The notes under the pieces were generated by a model. It did no database searches, was not told where the DNA came from, and worked only from the letters and a program-made list of their open reading frames with translations. Of a stretch of DNA of 64,000 nt, positions 1-11,359 are shown in pieces. The number at the start of each line of letters is the position of its first letter. Positions within the stretch are counted from its first letter, which is position 1. Both the position numbers and the translations under genes were made by a program. The stretch comes from Chromobacterium vaccinii. GTDB lineage: Bacteria > Pseudomonadota > Gammaproteobacteria > Burkholderiales > Chromobacteriaceae. The stretch spans positions 1 to 64,000 of the forward strand of contig NZ_JZJL01000006.1 in the NCBI RefSeq assembly GCF_000971335.1, read 5' to 3'.

Positions 1-2
1 CG

Positions 3-503
3 GCCACCGGCGCGGCGATCGGCGGCCTGCTGGGCGCGGGCGGCGGCTATCTGTGGTCGCAGCACATGCAGAAGCAGAAGGAAGCGATGGAGCAGGCGAC
101 CAAGGGCACCGGCATCGGCGTGAGCCAGACCGCCGACAACCGCCTGAAGCTCAACATCCCCGCCGACGCCTCGTTCGCCACCAACAGCTACGCCTTGCGT
201 CCCAGCCTGAAGCCGGTGCTGGACAAGCTGGCCGCCACGCTGCAGCAGAACCCGGTGACCTCGGTCAACATCATCGGCCATACCGACAACACCGGCAGTG
301 ACGCGATCAACAACCCGCTGTCGGTCAACCGCGCCAAGGCGACGCAAAGCTACATCGCGTCCCGCGGCGTGGACATCAACCGCATCGGCGTGGACGGCCG
401 CGGCTCGCGCGAACCGGTGGCCGACAACGGCACCGTGTCCGGCCGCGCGATGAACCGCCGCGTGGAGATCTTCGTGGCCGAACCGGCGCAGCCGCAGAAG
501 TAA
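3..503 (+). CDS. OmpA-family outer-membrane/peptidoglycan-binding protein, 5' truncated
   Basis: The reading frame is open from the left edge, so the true start and probable lipoprotein signal lie outside the window. The first visible residues are a glycine-zipper stretch (AIGGLLGAGGGY), followed by a C-terminal OmpA domain with the NIIGHTDNTG and NRAKATQSYI signatures and the closing MNRRVEIFV strand. In this family the OmpA domain binds meso-diaminopimelate in peptidoglycan, and the glycine zipper inserts into a membrane, as in YiaD-like lipoproteins. It is convergent with the MFS gene that follows. The family call is secure; the exact role is unknown. Confidence 0.88.
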   Translation, partial: ATGAAIGGLLGAGGGYLWSQHMQKQKEAMEQATKGTGIGVSQTADNRLKLNIPADASFATNSYALRPSLKPVLDKLAATLQQNPVTSVNIIGHTDNTGSDAINNPLSVNRAKATQSYIASRGVDINRIGVDGRGSREPVADNGTVSGRAMNRRVEIFVAEPAQPQK

Positions 504-522
504 GCGCGGACGGCGAAACGAA

Positions 523-557
523 ACAAGGGCGGCTCCCGATCGGGTGGCCGCCCTTGT
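523..557 (-). terminator. Hairpin between convergent genes
   Basis: The arms ACAAGGGCGGC (523-533) and GCCGCCCTTGT (547-557) pair perfectly over 11 bp, and the loop is itself partly self-complementary. On the minus strand the hairpin is followed by a T-rich GTTTCGTTTC, so it best terminates the leftward MFS gene. It could also act on the rightward OmpA-like gene. Confidence 0.6.
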
Positions 558-577
558 CGCATTCAGGCTGGGGGAGG

Positions 578-1939
578 TTAGAACGTGGCGTCTATCAAGC
601 GCCGCACTTCGGCCTCGTCCCATTGCTGTTGCGATACCTTCAGGTAGGCGACGCGGTCGGCCAGCACCACGGCGGCTTCGTGCACGCCGGACACGCCGGC
701 CAGCTCGCGCGACAGCGCCTCGGCGTCGCCCTGCCACGATTCGCCGATATGCAGCATCACCGAGCGCACCGCCTTGGGCGGCTGCATGCCCAGCGACCAG
801 ATCAGCCACGACAGCATCAGCAGGGTGGTGAAGCCGAACACGCCGGCCGGGCCGTAATGGCTGTACAGCCAGCCGCCAGCGGCCGCGCCCAGGAACAGGC
901 CGAACGACTGCGAGGTGTTGTAGACGCCGATGGCGGTGCCTTTGGCATCGGCCGGGGCGATCTTGGAGATCAGCGACGGCAGCGTAGCCTCCAGGATGTT
1001 GAAGGCGATGAAGTACAGGGACAGCCAGCCGACGATCTGCCAGAAGCTGTCCAGCGCCAGCGCCATGCCCAGCTGTGCGGCGGTCATCAGCGCGATGGCG
1101 CCGACGAACACCGGCTTCAGCCGCGCTTTCTTTTCGCCATAGATGATGGCCGGCACCATCAGGATGAAGCCGATCACCGTCACCGGCAGATACACCTGCC
1201 AGTGCTGGGACTTGTCCAGGTGCGCGGTCTTGATCAGCGCGAAGGGCACGGTGACGAACATCGCCATCTGCGCCGCGTGCAGCGCGAAGATGCCGTAGTT
1301 GAGCCGCAGCAGCTGGCCGTCCTTCATCACCGCCGGCAGCCGCTTGGCGTTGGCCTCGGTGTCGGAGTGGAAGCGGGATTGCGTCGGGTCCGGAATGACC
1401 AGCCACACGCCGATCAGCGCCGCCAGCGACAGGAAGCCGGTGAGGGCGAAGATGCCGTTGACGCCGATGTACTTGGCCAGCAGCGGGCCCAGCACCAGGC
1501 TGGCCGCGAAAGTGGTGCCGATGGACATGCCTATCATCGCCATCGCCTTGGTGCGGTTTTCTTCGCGGGTGAGGTCGGCCAGCAGCGCGGTGATGGCGGC
1601 GGAGATGGCGCCGGCACCCTGGATCACGCGGCCCACGGTCAGGGTGGCGATGTCGTGCGCGCCGGCGGCGACGAAGCTGCCGATGGCGAACAACAGCAGG
1701 CCGCCGTAAATCACCTTCTTGCGGCCGATGCGGTCGGACAGCATGCCCAGCGGCAGCTGCAGGATGGCCTGGGTCAGGCCGTAGCTGCCCAGCGCGATGC
1801 CGATCAGCGTGTGGTTGTCGGCGCCTTGCAGAGTTTTGGCGTAGATCGCGAAGACGGGCAGAATCAGGAACATGCCCAGCATGCGCAGGGCGTAGATACC
1901 GGCCAGCCCCAGGCTGGCCCGCAATTCAGTGGCATTCAT
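578..1939 (-). CDS. yajR: MFS drug/proton antiporter with C-terminal YAM domain, YajR-like
   Basis: A 453-residue inner-membrane transporter. The loop after helix 2 carries motif A (GMLSDRIGRKK), and the hydrophobic profile fits 12 helices over the first ~390 residues. About 60 further residues after the last helix (from roughly MLHIGESW to the end) form a soluble, alternating pattern that fits the ferredoxin-like YAM domain of E. coli YajR, which is rare among MFS proteins. The substrate cannot be read from sequence; the family exports drugs or metabolites with the proton gradient. It is divergent from uvrA and ends at a shared hairpin. The YajR identity rests on the tail domain. Confidence 0.82.
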   Translation of the reverse strand: MNATELRASLGLAGIYALRMLGMFLILPVFAIYAKTLQGADNHTLIGIALGSYGLTQAILQLPLGMLSDRIGRKKVIYGGLLLFAIGSFVAAGAHDIATLTVGRVIQGAGAISAAITALLADLTREENRTKAMAMIGMSIGTTFAASLVLGPLLAKYIGVNGIFALTGFLSLAALIGVWLVIPDPTQSRFHSDTEANAKRLPAVMKDGQLLRLNYGIFALHAAQMAMFVTVPFALIKTAHLDKSQHWQVYLPVTVIGFILMVPAIIYGEKKARLKPVFVGAIALMTAAQLGMALALDSFWQIVGWLSLYFIAFNILEATLPSLISKIAPADAKGTAIGVYNTSQSFGLFLGAAAGGWLYSHYGPAGVFGFTTLLMLSWLIWSLGMQPPKAVRSVMLHIGESWQGDAEALSRELAGVSGVHEAAVVLADRVAYLKVSQQQWDEAEVRRLIDATF

Positions 1940-2094
1940 GCGGTGAGATTTCGGTTTTGCGTATCTGGGTTTTAACGACCGCGCCGCGCAAACGGATGAC
2001 GCGTTTGCACGGTCATTGCACGGACAAGTGGAGCCGTCCCGGCCAAGTCGGGTATATTAACAGGTTCCCTGACGACGGTGAGTAACAGCTTCTT

Positions 2095-4926
<2,832 letters not shown>

Positions 4927-4979
4927 AACCAAGGCGCCGGCTTGTCCGGCGGCAAACCACAGCACATCAAGAGGTAGGC

Positions 4980-5426
4980 ATGCTGAGCTTAGGCAAGATC
5001 GATCACATCCACATCCGCGTCAAGGACGTGGCCGTCGCGCTGAAATGGTACCAGCGGGTGCTGGGCATGGTTCCCGACGCGCGCTACAAGACCGACGGCG
5101 AGCACAACAACGCCATGCTGGCCAACGCCAGCGGCAATGTGCGCCTGGCCATCAGCGAGGACGCGGACGCGGCGCCGTCCGACGCCCAGGGCGCGGTCGC
5201 CTTCGTGGTGAGCGGCCAGGAGTTCGTCGAGTGGATAGACCAGCTGGCCGGCGAGCGCGTCACCAATCGCGAAGGCCAGACCATCGCCCGCGATTCGGTG
5301 CACGACCACCGCTTCTTCTGCGCGCTGTCCTTCGTCGATCCGTTCGGCAATCCGTACGAGATCGTCAGCTACGACCACACCTGGCTGGTCGGCAAGCTGA
5401 AGCTGGGCGGCCAGTTGGCCGTTTGA
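4980..5426 (+). CDS. VOC-superfamily (glyoxalase/dioxygenase fold) protein
   Basis: A 148-residue single-module vicinal-oxygen-chelate protein. The N-terminus (LGKIDHIHIRVKDVAVALKWYQRVLGM) gives the first metal-ligand histidine, and FVDPFGNPYEIVSYDHT is the closing strand with the usual family glutamate. The start follows an AGAGGTAGGC ribosome-binding site 53 bp after uvrA. Members include lyases, dioxygenases and antibiotic-binding proteins, so the reaction cannot be named. A strong terminator follows directly. Confidence 0.8.
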   Translation: MLSLGKIDHIHIRVKDVAVALKWYQRVLGMVPDARYKTDGEHNNAMLANASGNVRLAISEDADAAPSDAQGAVAFVVSGQEFVEWIDQLAGERVTNREGQTIARDSVHDHRFFCALSFVDPFGNPYEIVSYDHTWLVGKLKLGGQLAV

Positions 5427-5441
5427 TCCGAGTCGTTCAAG

Positions 5442-5467
5442 ACACCCGCCGCGAGCGGGTGTTTTTT
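5442..5467 (+). terminator. Rho-independent terminator after the VOC gene
   Basis: The arms ACACCCGC and GCGGGTGT form an 8-bp stem around a five-base CGCGA loop, followed by TTTTT. It ends the uvrA/VOC transcription unit 16 bp after the stop codon. Confidence 0.85.
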
Positions 5468-5481
5468 CATTGGAGCAGGCC

Positions 5482-5793
5482 ATGGCGCACTATCTGGTCG
5501 ATAACCCTTCCCCGGAGCAGGTGGCGGCGCTGCCGGGGCTGACGTTGCTGGAGTTCGGCGTGGACTGGTGCCCGCATTGCCAGGGCGCGCAGCCGCTGCT
5601 GGCGCAATATCTGTCCGCGTATCCGCGACTGCGCCATCTGGCGGTGGAAGACGGCAAGGGCAGGCGGCTGGGGCGGCTGTACGGCGTCAAGCTGTGGCCC
5701 AGCTTCATCCTGCTGCGCGACGGCGTCGAGATCGGCCGCGCGGTCCGGCCGCAAAGCCTGGACGATCTGGAGGCGCTGCCGGCTGGCGCGTAA
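5482..5793 (+). CDS. Thioredoxin-like protein with WCPHC active site
   Basis: A 103-residue cytoplasmic thioredoxin-fold protein without a signal peptide. The active site reads VDWCPHCQGAQP and the cis-proline region YGVKLWPSFILLRDG follows at the usual distance. The CPHC dipeptide resembles DsbA-like oxidants more than canonical thioredoxin CGPC, which would give a less reducing potential. The ATG at 5482 is chosen because a GGAG lies six bases upstream; a TTG at 5470 would read through that site. It stands alone behind a terminator. The substrate is unknown. Confidence 0.78.
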   Translation: MAHYLVDNPSPEQVAALPGLTLLEFGVDWCPHCQGAQPLLAQYLSAYPRLRHLAVEDGKGRRLGRLYGVKLWPSFILLRDGVEIGRAVRPQSLDDLEALPAGA

Positions 5794-5932
5794 ACGGTTT
5801 TGACGCCGGCTTTGCGCGGATGGCCTCCGCTTTTAGCCGGTTTTTAAGCGTATTTGGATATCTTGCATGTCCGTCCCGCCAAAGGGCGTCGCAAGGGGCG
5901 ATGCCCGGCCTGGGCATGGTCTGGAGATATCC

Positions 5933-6307
5933 ATGTTTGAAAAAGGCAAAAGCTACACCCGCGAGGAAATCCGCGCGGAGGTCGGCGGCAACAAGCATTC
6001 CTTCCTGCCGCGCCACAAGGGCAGGGTGGTGGCCGCCTGCCTGCGTCCGGATCTGAACCCGGACGCGCCCGAAGTGATCCTGTGCAATTCCTGCCCGCCG
6101 GAGCGCGCGGCCGGCGAGCAACTGGCCAGCCAGGGCGGGGCGATCCCGGTATTCCTGAAACAGGGCGCGGACAGCTGGACATACCAGGGCCTGTTCCGCG
6201 TGGCGGACAGCGAGACCCATCCGGACGTTTGCGCGCCGCATGCCGCGCGCAGCGCCTGGACCCGGGGTCAGATCAAGCGGGTGTTGAGGATGGCGAAGCA
6301 GGGCTAG
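5933..6307 (+). CDS. Small protein resembling the ScoMcrA-type SRA/ligand domain
   Basis: A 124-residue protein with GGAG six bases before the ATG. The pattern YTREEI-GG...LPRHKGRVVAACLRPDLNPDAPEVIL...IPVFLKQGADSWTYQGLFRV resembles, from memory, the SRA-like reader domain of ScoMcrA-type type IV restriction enzymes, which bind modified DNA. Here the domain stands alone, with no HNH nuclease partner in the window. Two short cysteine-containing turns (LCNSCPP, DVCAPH) are visible. The family assignment is tentative; conserved hypothetical is the safe label. Confidence 0.5.
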   Translation: MFEKGKSYTREEIRAEVGGNKHSFLPRHKGRVVAACLRPDLNPDAPEVILCNSCPPERAAGEQLASQGGAIPVFLKQGADSWTYQGLFRVADSETHPDVCAPHAARSAWTRGQIKRVLRMAKQG

Positions 6308-6374
6308 CGCCGGCAGGCCGGCGCGGCTTGTCGGGACGGATCGGATGCTTTGGGCGTTCGATCCGCCGCCAGGC

Positions 6375-7529
6375 TCAGGCTTGCGGCTTGGCGCCCAGCC
6401 GCCACAGGCTGGTGATTTCGGCCCGGCGCGCCACGCTCAGGCCGTCGGTCTGCTCTACCGCTTTCTTGTGGCTGGGTTTGATGTCCAGCCTGCCCAGCAC
6501 GGCGAGGCCGGCCTGGTCTATCCATTGCAGCAGTTGCTCGCGCGAGCGCAGGCCCAGGTGTTCGGCCAGGTCGGACAGGATCAGCCAGCCTTCGCCGCCG
6601 GGCAGCAGGTGCGCCGCCAGGCCGTCCAGGTAGCCGCGCAGCATGGCGCTGTCCGGGTCGTAGACCGCGTATTCGATCGCGGAGCTGGGTTTGGCCGGCA
6701 GCCAGGGCGGGTTGCATATCGCCAGCTGCGCCCGCCCTTCCGGGAACAGATCGGCGCGCCGCAACTCCACCTGGCCGTCCAGCCGCAGGCGTTGCAGATT
6801 GTCGGCGGCGCAGGCCAGCGCGCGCTCGTCCTGGTCGGTGGCGACGACGCGGGCCACGCCGCGCTTGGCCAGCAGCGCCGCCAGCACGCCGCTGCCGGTG
6901 CCGATGTCGAAGGCCAGCTCGGCGCCCGGCAGCGGGGCCTCGGCCGCCAGGTCGACGTATTCGCCGCGAATCGGCGCGAACACGCCGTAGTGCGGATGGA
7001 TGCGCGCGTCCAGCGCCTTCACTTCCACGCCTTTCTTGCGCCATTCGTGCGCGCCGATCAGGCCCAGCAGCTCGCGCAGCGACACCAGCGACGCTTCGCC
7101 GCCCTCGCCGTAGGCTTCCCGGCAGGCCCGGCGCAAGTCGGGCGCGCGGCGCAGCGGGATGGCGTAGTCGGCGTCCAGCGGCAGCACCAGCCGCGACAGG
7201 ATCTGCGCGCGGCGTCCCTGGGCCTGGCGGTGCAGGTGGAACGATTCCAGCGGCGTGGCGCCGGTTTTGGCGCCCTTGCGGTCCACGCGCCGCGCCAATG
7301 CCTGCAGCAGCTGGCGGGCGTTCTGGTAGTCGCCGCGCCACAGCAGGGTGCCGCCTTCGCAGGCCAGCTTGTAGGCGGCGTCGGCGGACAGGCTGTCGTC
7401 GGCGATCACGATGCGCTTGGGCGGCGGCAGGCCGGCTTCGGAGCGCCAGCGGGCGCTGCGCTCGGCGCCGTCTTCCTGCCAGTGGGCGATGGGGTGCGCT
7501 GGGGCGGCGGGCTGCGGAGTCTGGGTCAT
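6375..7529 (-). CDS. Class I SAM-dependent methyltransferase with NPPW motif
   Basis: About 384 residues. The C-terminal half is a Rossmann methyltransferase: motif I FDIGTGSGVLAALLA, an acidic ATDQDERAL strand, and ICNPPWLP, the motif of enzymes that methylate planar amide or exocyclic nitrogens (PrmC, RlmG and N6-adenine types). The N-terminal ~150 residues are not recognisable and may bind the target. The ATG at 7529 (MTQTPQPAAP) is preferred over an upstream in-frame start, which would add 48 low-complexity residues. A ribosomal or RNA substrate is likely but not shown. Confidence 0.75.
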   Translation of the reverse strand: MTQTPQPAAPAHPIAHWQEDGAERSARWRSEAGLPPPKRIVIADDSLSADAAYKLACEGGTLLWRGDYQNARQLLQALARRVDRKGAKTGATPLESFHLHRQAQGRRAQILSRLVLPLDADYAIPLRRAPDLRRACREAYGEGGEASLVSLRELLGLIGAHEWRKKGVEVKALDARIHPHYGVFAPIRGEYVDLAAEAPLPGAELAFDIGTGSGVLAALLAKRGVARVVATDQDERALACAADNLQRLRLDGQVELRRADLFPEGRAQLAICNPPWLPAKPSSAIEYAVYDPDSAMLRGYLDGLAAHLLPGGEGWLILSDLAEHLGLRSREQLLQWIDQAGLAVLGRLDIKPSHKKAVEQTDGLSVARRAEITSLWRLGAKPQA

Positions 7530-7721
7530 GTCGTGCGTCGGATAAGGTTGGCCAAGGGCGGAGCCGCGTCTGCGCAGGGCCAATGGGCTGCGACTCGCCG
7601 CGAGGCGGCGGGCTTTGGAGTGCGGGACTGCGGGGAAGGGCTGAATGGTAAACGCAACGGGGCCATCCGTCATCTGGAAAACGCGCCGGTCCGCGCGGGC
7701 GGTCCGGCGCGGCGAGGGGGC

Positions 7722-9041
7722 TTATTTCAGCTTGATGCCCCAGTTGTCTTCCACGCAGCGCTGGTAGTTGCCGGCCTGCAGCGCGCTGTACGGCGTCTGG
7801 TAGCTGACCAACTGGCACTGGTAGTCGTGCTGCCACTGCCAGTCTTTTTCCCAGTAGATGTTGTAGGCGGCGGAGCTGGCGGAGGTGAAGCGCTGCATAT
7901 TGGCGCAGGACAGCTGTTCGTTGCCGTAGTCCCAGCCCAGATCGTGGGCGAACTGCTTGTAGTAGTCGATGCGGTTCTGCGCGGCCTGGCGCTCGGTGCC
8001 GCCGCCGCATTCGCCGTTGATGATCTGGATGGTGGTGGCGAAGTTGTTGCCGGCGCCGGCGGCTTTGTCGGCGGCGTTGGGCACCCAGGTGCCATCGAGA
8101 ACGTGCAGCATGGAGGGCTTGGGCGGCTGCGGATAGACGAAGAAGAAGGTGGCGGAGGCGAGGTTGAGCCAGGTGCTGGCCACCAGGTCCGGGTTTTGCA
8201 GCAGCACCGATTGGTCGCCGTTGTTCATCGCCTGCGAGAAGGGGCCGTAGTTGTAGTTGTACGACAGCTGCTTGGCGCCGCGGCCATAGTATTTCTTCCA
8301 GCTGCCGTCCGCGTTCTTGCCGCAGGTCCACACCTTGTTGAACACCGGATCGTTGCACTCGGTGTTGTAGCCGCAGGCGCTGCCGCTGTCGGTGCAGCCC
8401 ATCTCGCGCAGGTAGGCCAGGCCCTGGCGCCATTGCGGCACGGTGTCGCTGGCGTCGTGGTTGCCGGTTTCCTGGCCGAAGTGGGCGAACATGGTGGCCA
8501 GGCTGTGGCGGCAGATGGCGTCGGCGTCGCGGCCGTCGCTGTAGTCGTCGCAGACGCCGGGGAATTTGGCTACCGCCTGCAGAAAGCGGGTGTAAGTGTA
8601 GCTGGCGTCGCGGCGGCTGAAGTAGTAATCCCATTTGGCAGACGGCAGCAACCGCTCGACGCGGCGCACATTGGCCGGGTTGGCGGCGCGGCCGGGGGCC
8701 ACTTGCTCCACCTGGTCGTTGGGCAGGGTGCGGATGGACGCCTTCACTTTGCGGAAGAAGTCGTTGTTGGTGAGGTCGGCTTCATGTTGCAGCGCTTGCT
8801 GCAGGGTGGGAATGGGCGGCGCGGCGTCATCCAGCTTGCGCAAGGTTCCGCCGACATGGGCAACCCACGATCCCTTGGGGTTGGCGCCCGGGGTTTCGCC
8901 GCGGGTCGGCCATTTGGCCTGCCAGTCGCGGCCCTGCCATTGGACGGTCTGGCCTTTCTGGTAGGCGGCGCCGGCGTTCCATGGAGCGGCGAGCGCGGAG
9001 CCCGTCAGCAGCGACAGGACAAGGGATGCGAATAATTTCAT
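7722..9041 (-). CDS. Secreted family GH19 chitinase with chitin-binding module
   Basis: A 439-residue exported enzyme that hydrolyses beta-1,4 GlcNAc bonds in chitin by inversion. Residues 1-18 are a signal peptide (MKLFASLVLSLLTGSALA). Residues ~20-65 form a CBM5/12 module rich in tryptophan (PWNAGAAYQKGQTVQW, WQAKW). The GH19 catalytic domain follows: general acid E191 in HFGQETG, and the substrate-cleft signature YGRGAKQLSYNYNYG around 262-277. The start at 9041 has GAGGA at good spacing, whereas the longer frame would bury the signal peptide. Chitinases are typical quorum-regulated exoenzymes of Chromobacterium; no lux-box was identified here. Confidence 0.93.
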   Translation of the reverse strand: MKLFASLVLSLLTGSALAAPWNAGAAYQKGQTVQWQGRDWQAKWPTRGETPGANPKGSWVAHVGGTLRKLDDAAPPIPTLQQALQHEADLTNNDFFRKVKASIRTLPNDQVEQVAPGRAANPANVRRVERLLPSAKWDYYFSRRDASYTYTRFLQAVAKFPGVCDDYSDGRDADAICRHSLATMFAHFGQETGNHDASDTVPQWRQGLAYLREMGCTDSGSACGYNTECNDPVFNKVWTCGKNADGSWKKYYGRGAKQLSYNYNYGPFSQAMNNGDQSVLLQNPDLVASTWLNLASATFFFVYPQPPKPSMLHVLDGTWVPNAADKAAGAGNNFATTIQIINGECGGGTERQAAQNRIDYYKQFAHDLGWDYGNEQLSCANMQRFTSASSAAYNIYWEKDWQWQHDYQCQLVSYQTPYSALQAGNYQRCVEDNWGIKLK

Positions 9042-9226
9042 ATCGGTTCCTCGATGGTGGGGCATGCCGGATGGCACGTAATACCACTATGGAACCAATA
9101 TGAAGTATGTCAAATGCAAATCAATGCCGCTAGTTCAATCCGCAGAGGAAGCGCCAAGCGGCGAGGGGCCAGAGCCGAAGCTGGCCGATGCGGAGCGCAC
9201 AGGGCCGAAAAAACGGCCGCAGGCGC

Positions 9227-9490
9227 TCAGCGGCGGTGGTGCGACGGACGCGGGCCGGCACCGGGGTTGGCGGTCGGGTGGCGGAAGTTGATGCGGCCTT
9301 TGGTCAGATCGTACGGCGACATTTCCACGGTGACGCGGTCGCCCAGCAGCACGCGGATGCGGTGCATCTTCATCTTGCCGGAGCCGTAGGCCAGGATCTC
9401 CATATTGTTGTCCAGTCTCACGCGAAAGCGCGACTCGGGCAGCATTTCGATGACGACGCCTTCCAGTTCGATCATGTCTTCCTTGGACAT
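9227..9490 (-). CDS. infA: Translation initiation factor IF-1, C-terminally extended paralogue
   Basis: An S1-like OB-fold protein that sits in the 30S A-site during initiation. The core [20 protein letters not shown]...[18 protein letters not shown] matches IF-1 throughout. At 87 residues it is ~15 longer than the usual 72, ending in a basic Pro/His/Arg tail ([17 protein letters not shown]). The gene is not next to ribosomal-protein genes, so it is probably an extra copy, which many betaproteobacteria carry. The AT-rich leader TTTCTCATACGG lies just upstream. Confidence 0.93.
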   Translation of the reverse strand: MSKEDMIELEGVVIEMLPESRFRVRLDNNMEILAYGSGKMKMHRIRVLLGDRVTVEMSPYDLTKGRINFRHPTANPGAGPRPSHHRR

Positions 9491-9732
9491 AGCGTTTCCT
9501 TTCTCATACGGTAATGAAATGGCTCCGCGCGGCTGTCGGTTCGACTGCCGCGGCGAGGCGTTTTAGCTTCAGTTCGGTGACCTTGCGGGATGGGCGCTAG
9601 GCGGGCCCAAGAGGCGAGGCTAAGCGTCGGGCCGCGCGGGGCTCGACAGCTGAAATCCAGAGGCAAGCCGGTATTGTACCGCCAAGCGGGCAGACTGGTC
9701 AGCTGTTTTGTTCTCATCGCGGAAAAAAGCGC

Positions 9733-11214
9733 TCAGTTCGCGCCCGCAAGCTGCGCGCCGGCCAGCTGCCCCACGCGCACCAGTGCGGCCAGATAGCGTT
9801 CGTCCAGCGGGTAGCAGCAGGACAGCCGCATCGCGTTGCGGTAGCGGCCGCCGGGCGAGCTGAGCGGGCCGGGAATCAGGCTGATCTTCTCGGCCATCGC
9901 GGCGTGGAACAGCGCCACGCTGTCGCAGCCTTCGGGCAGCTCCAGCCAGATCAGGAAGCCGCCTTGCGGCTGGGTGGCGCGGGTGCCGGCCGGAAAGTGG
10001 CGGGCGATCAGGCCGCGCACTTTTTCCACGTGGGCGGCGTAGCGGCGCTTCAGCGTGCGCAGATGGTGGTCGTAGCCGCCGGACTCAAGAAACGCGCCCA
10101 GGGTCTCGGCCAGCACCGCCGGCTGCGCCACCGACGAGGCGAACTTCAGCTTGCGCAGCGCCGCGCCGAAGCGGCCGCCTTCCATCCAGCCGATGCGGAA
10201 ATCCGGCGCCAGCGTCTTGGTGTAGCTGGCGCAGACGATGATCCAGCCGTCGTTGTCGAAGGACTTCACCGCCGGCGCCAGCGTGTCGGAAAACTGCAGC
10301 TCGGCGTACAGCGCGTCCTCGATCAGCGGCACCTTATGCTGGTTGACCAGCCGCGCCAGCCGCTTCTTGTTCTCCAGCGGCATGCAGCAGCCCAGCGGAT
10401 TGTGGACGTTGGGCATGGCCACCAGCGCCTGGATGCGCCCCTCGGCCAGCAGCACCTCCACCGCGTCTATCGACAGCCCGGTCTGCGGGTCGGTGGGAAT
10501 TTCCACCGCCTTCAGCCCCAGGCTGGCCAATAGCGGCAGCAGATTGAAGTAGGTGGGCGACTCCAGGCCCACCGCGTCGCCGTGGCGAGTGACCGCGCGC
10601 AGCGCCAGTTGCAGCGCCTCCATGCAGCCGTGGGTGAGGATGATGTCGTCCGGCTGCAGCGTCATGCCCAGGTCCATGCCGCGGCGGGCGATCTGGGTGC
10701 GCAGCTTCTCCGGGCCGGGCGGCAGCGCGTAGGTGCTGACCATGCCGGGCTGGCGGCGCAGGATCTGGCCCATCAGCCGCGCCAGCTTGTTGCCGGGGTA
10801 GAAATCGCCGCCGCGCGGGCAGGCCAGGGCCAGATCGATGAAGCCTTCGGTCTGCTGCGCCTGCAGCACGGTGCCGATCAGGTCCAGCACCGCGTGCTTG
10901 GTCGGCGAGGCCGGGCTGCTCTGGGTGCCGGCCTGCCTGGCCGGTGACGGCAGCCGCGCGCGCACGTAATAGCCGGATTGCGGCCGCGCCTCGATCAGGC
11001 CGCGGTCTTCCAGCACGCGGTAGGCGCTGACTACGGTGTTGAGGCTGAGCTGGCGATTGTGCGCGGTGCGCCGCACCGACGGCAGCCGCGACCCCGGCGG
11101 CAGCGTGCCGCGGCTGATCGCCAGCGACAGATCGTCTGCCAACTGCTGGTAAAGGGTGGAGGCGCTGTTCTGCATCGTCGGCTTTCGGCGGGGGAGAAGT
11201 ACAACGCTCATCAT
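9733..11214 (-). CDS. MocR-type GntR/aminotransferase transcription regulator
   Basis: A 493-residue fusion of an N-terminal GntR winged helix (residues ~20-85, SAISRGTLPPGSRLPSVR-like recognition region) to a fold-type-I aminotransferase domain. The PLP-anchoring lysine is in SYTKTLAPDFRIGW. MocR proteins use bound PLP or an amino-acid adduct to control a neighbouring gene. It is divergent from a LysE amino-acid exporter, and the 145-bp spacer holds repeated half-sites, so that exporter and its own gene are the likely targets. MQNSAS at 11175 is an alternative start. Confidence 0.88.
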   Translation of the reverse strand: MMSVVLLPRRKPTMQNSASTLYQQLADDLSLAISRGTLPPGSRLPSVRRTAHNRQLSLNTVVSAYRVLEDRGLIEARPQSGYYVRARLPSPARQAGTQSSPASPTKHAVLDLIGTVLQAQQTEGFIDLALACPRGGDFYPGNKLARLMGQILRRQPGMVSTYALPPGPEKLRTQIARRGMDLGMTLQPDDIILTHGCMEALQLALRAVTRHGDAVGLESPTYFNLLPLLASLGLKAVEIPTDPQTGLSIDAVEVLLAEGRIQALVAMPNVHNPLGCCMPLENKKRLARLVNQHKVPLIEDALYAELQFSDTLAPAVKSFDNDGWIIVCASYTKTLAPDFRIGWMEGGRFGAALRKLKFASSVAQPAVLAETLGAFLESGGYDHHLRTLKRRYAAHVEKVRGLIARHFPAGTRATQPQGGFLIWLELPEGCDSVALFHAAMAEKISLIPGPLSSPGGRYRNAMRLSCCYPLDERYLAALVRVGQLAGAQLAGAN

Positions 11215-11220
11215 AGTGGA

Positions 11221-11286
11221 TGGTAACAGTTGCTGAAAAGATCAATCTGTAACCAGATCAATAATGGATTTTTGAATCTGTATCCA
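11221..11286. promoter_or_regulatory. Three CTGTNNCCA half-sites, probable MocR operator
   Basis: AATCTGTAACCA (11244-11255) and AATCTGTATCCA (11275-11286) are direct repeats exactly 31 bp apart, about three helical turns. TGGTAACAG (11221-11229) is the same half-site on the other strand. A second direct repeat, AGATCAAT, occurs at 11239 and 11255. MocR regulators characteristically bind paired direct repeats in the divergent spacer, so this is a good operator candidate; binding itself is inferred. Confidence 0.65.
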
Positions 11287-11359
11287 TAAGGACGGTCCGC
11301 ATAGCATGTGGGAGTGGGCAAGGGCTTGTCGCCGCTTGCCGTTTTGCCGGAGAACCGCC

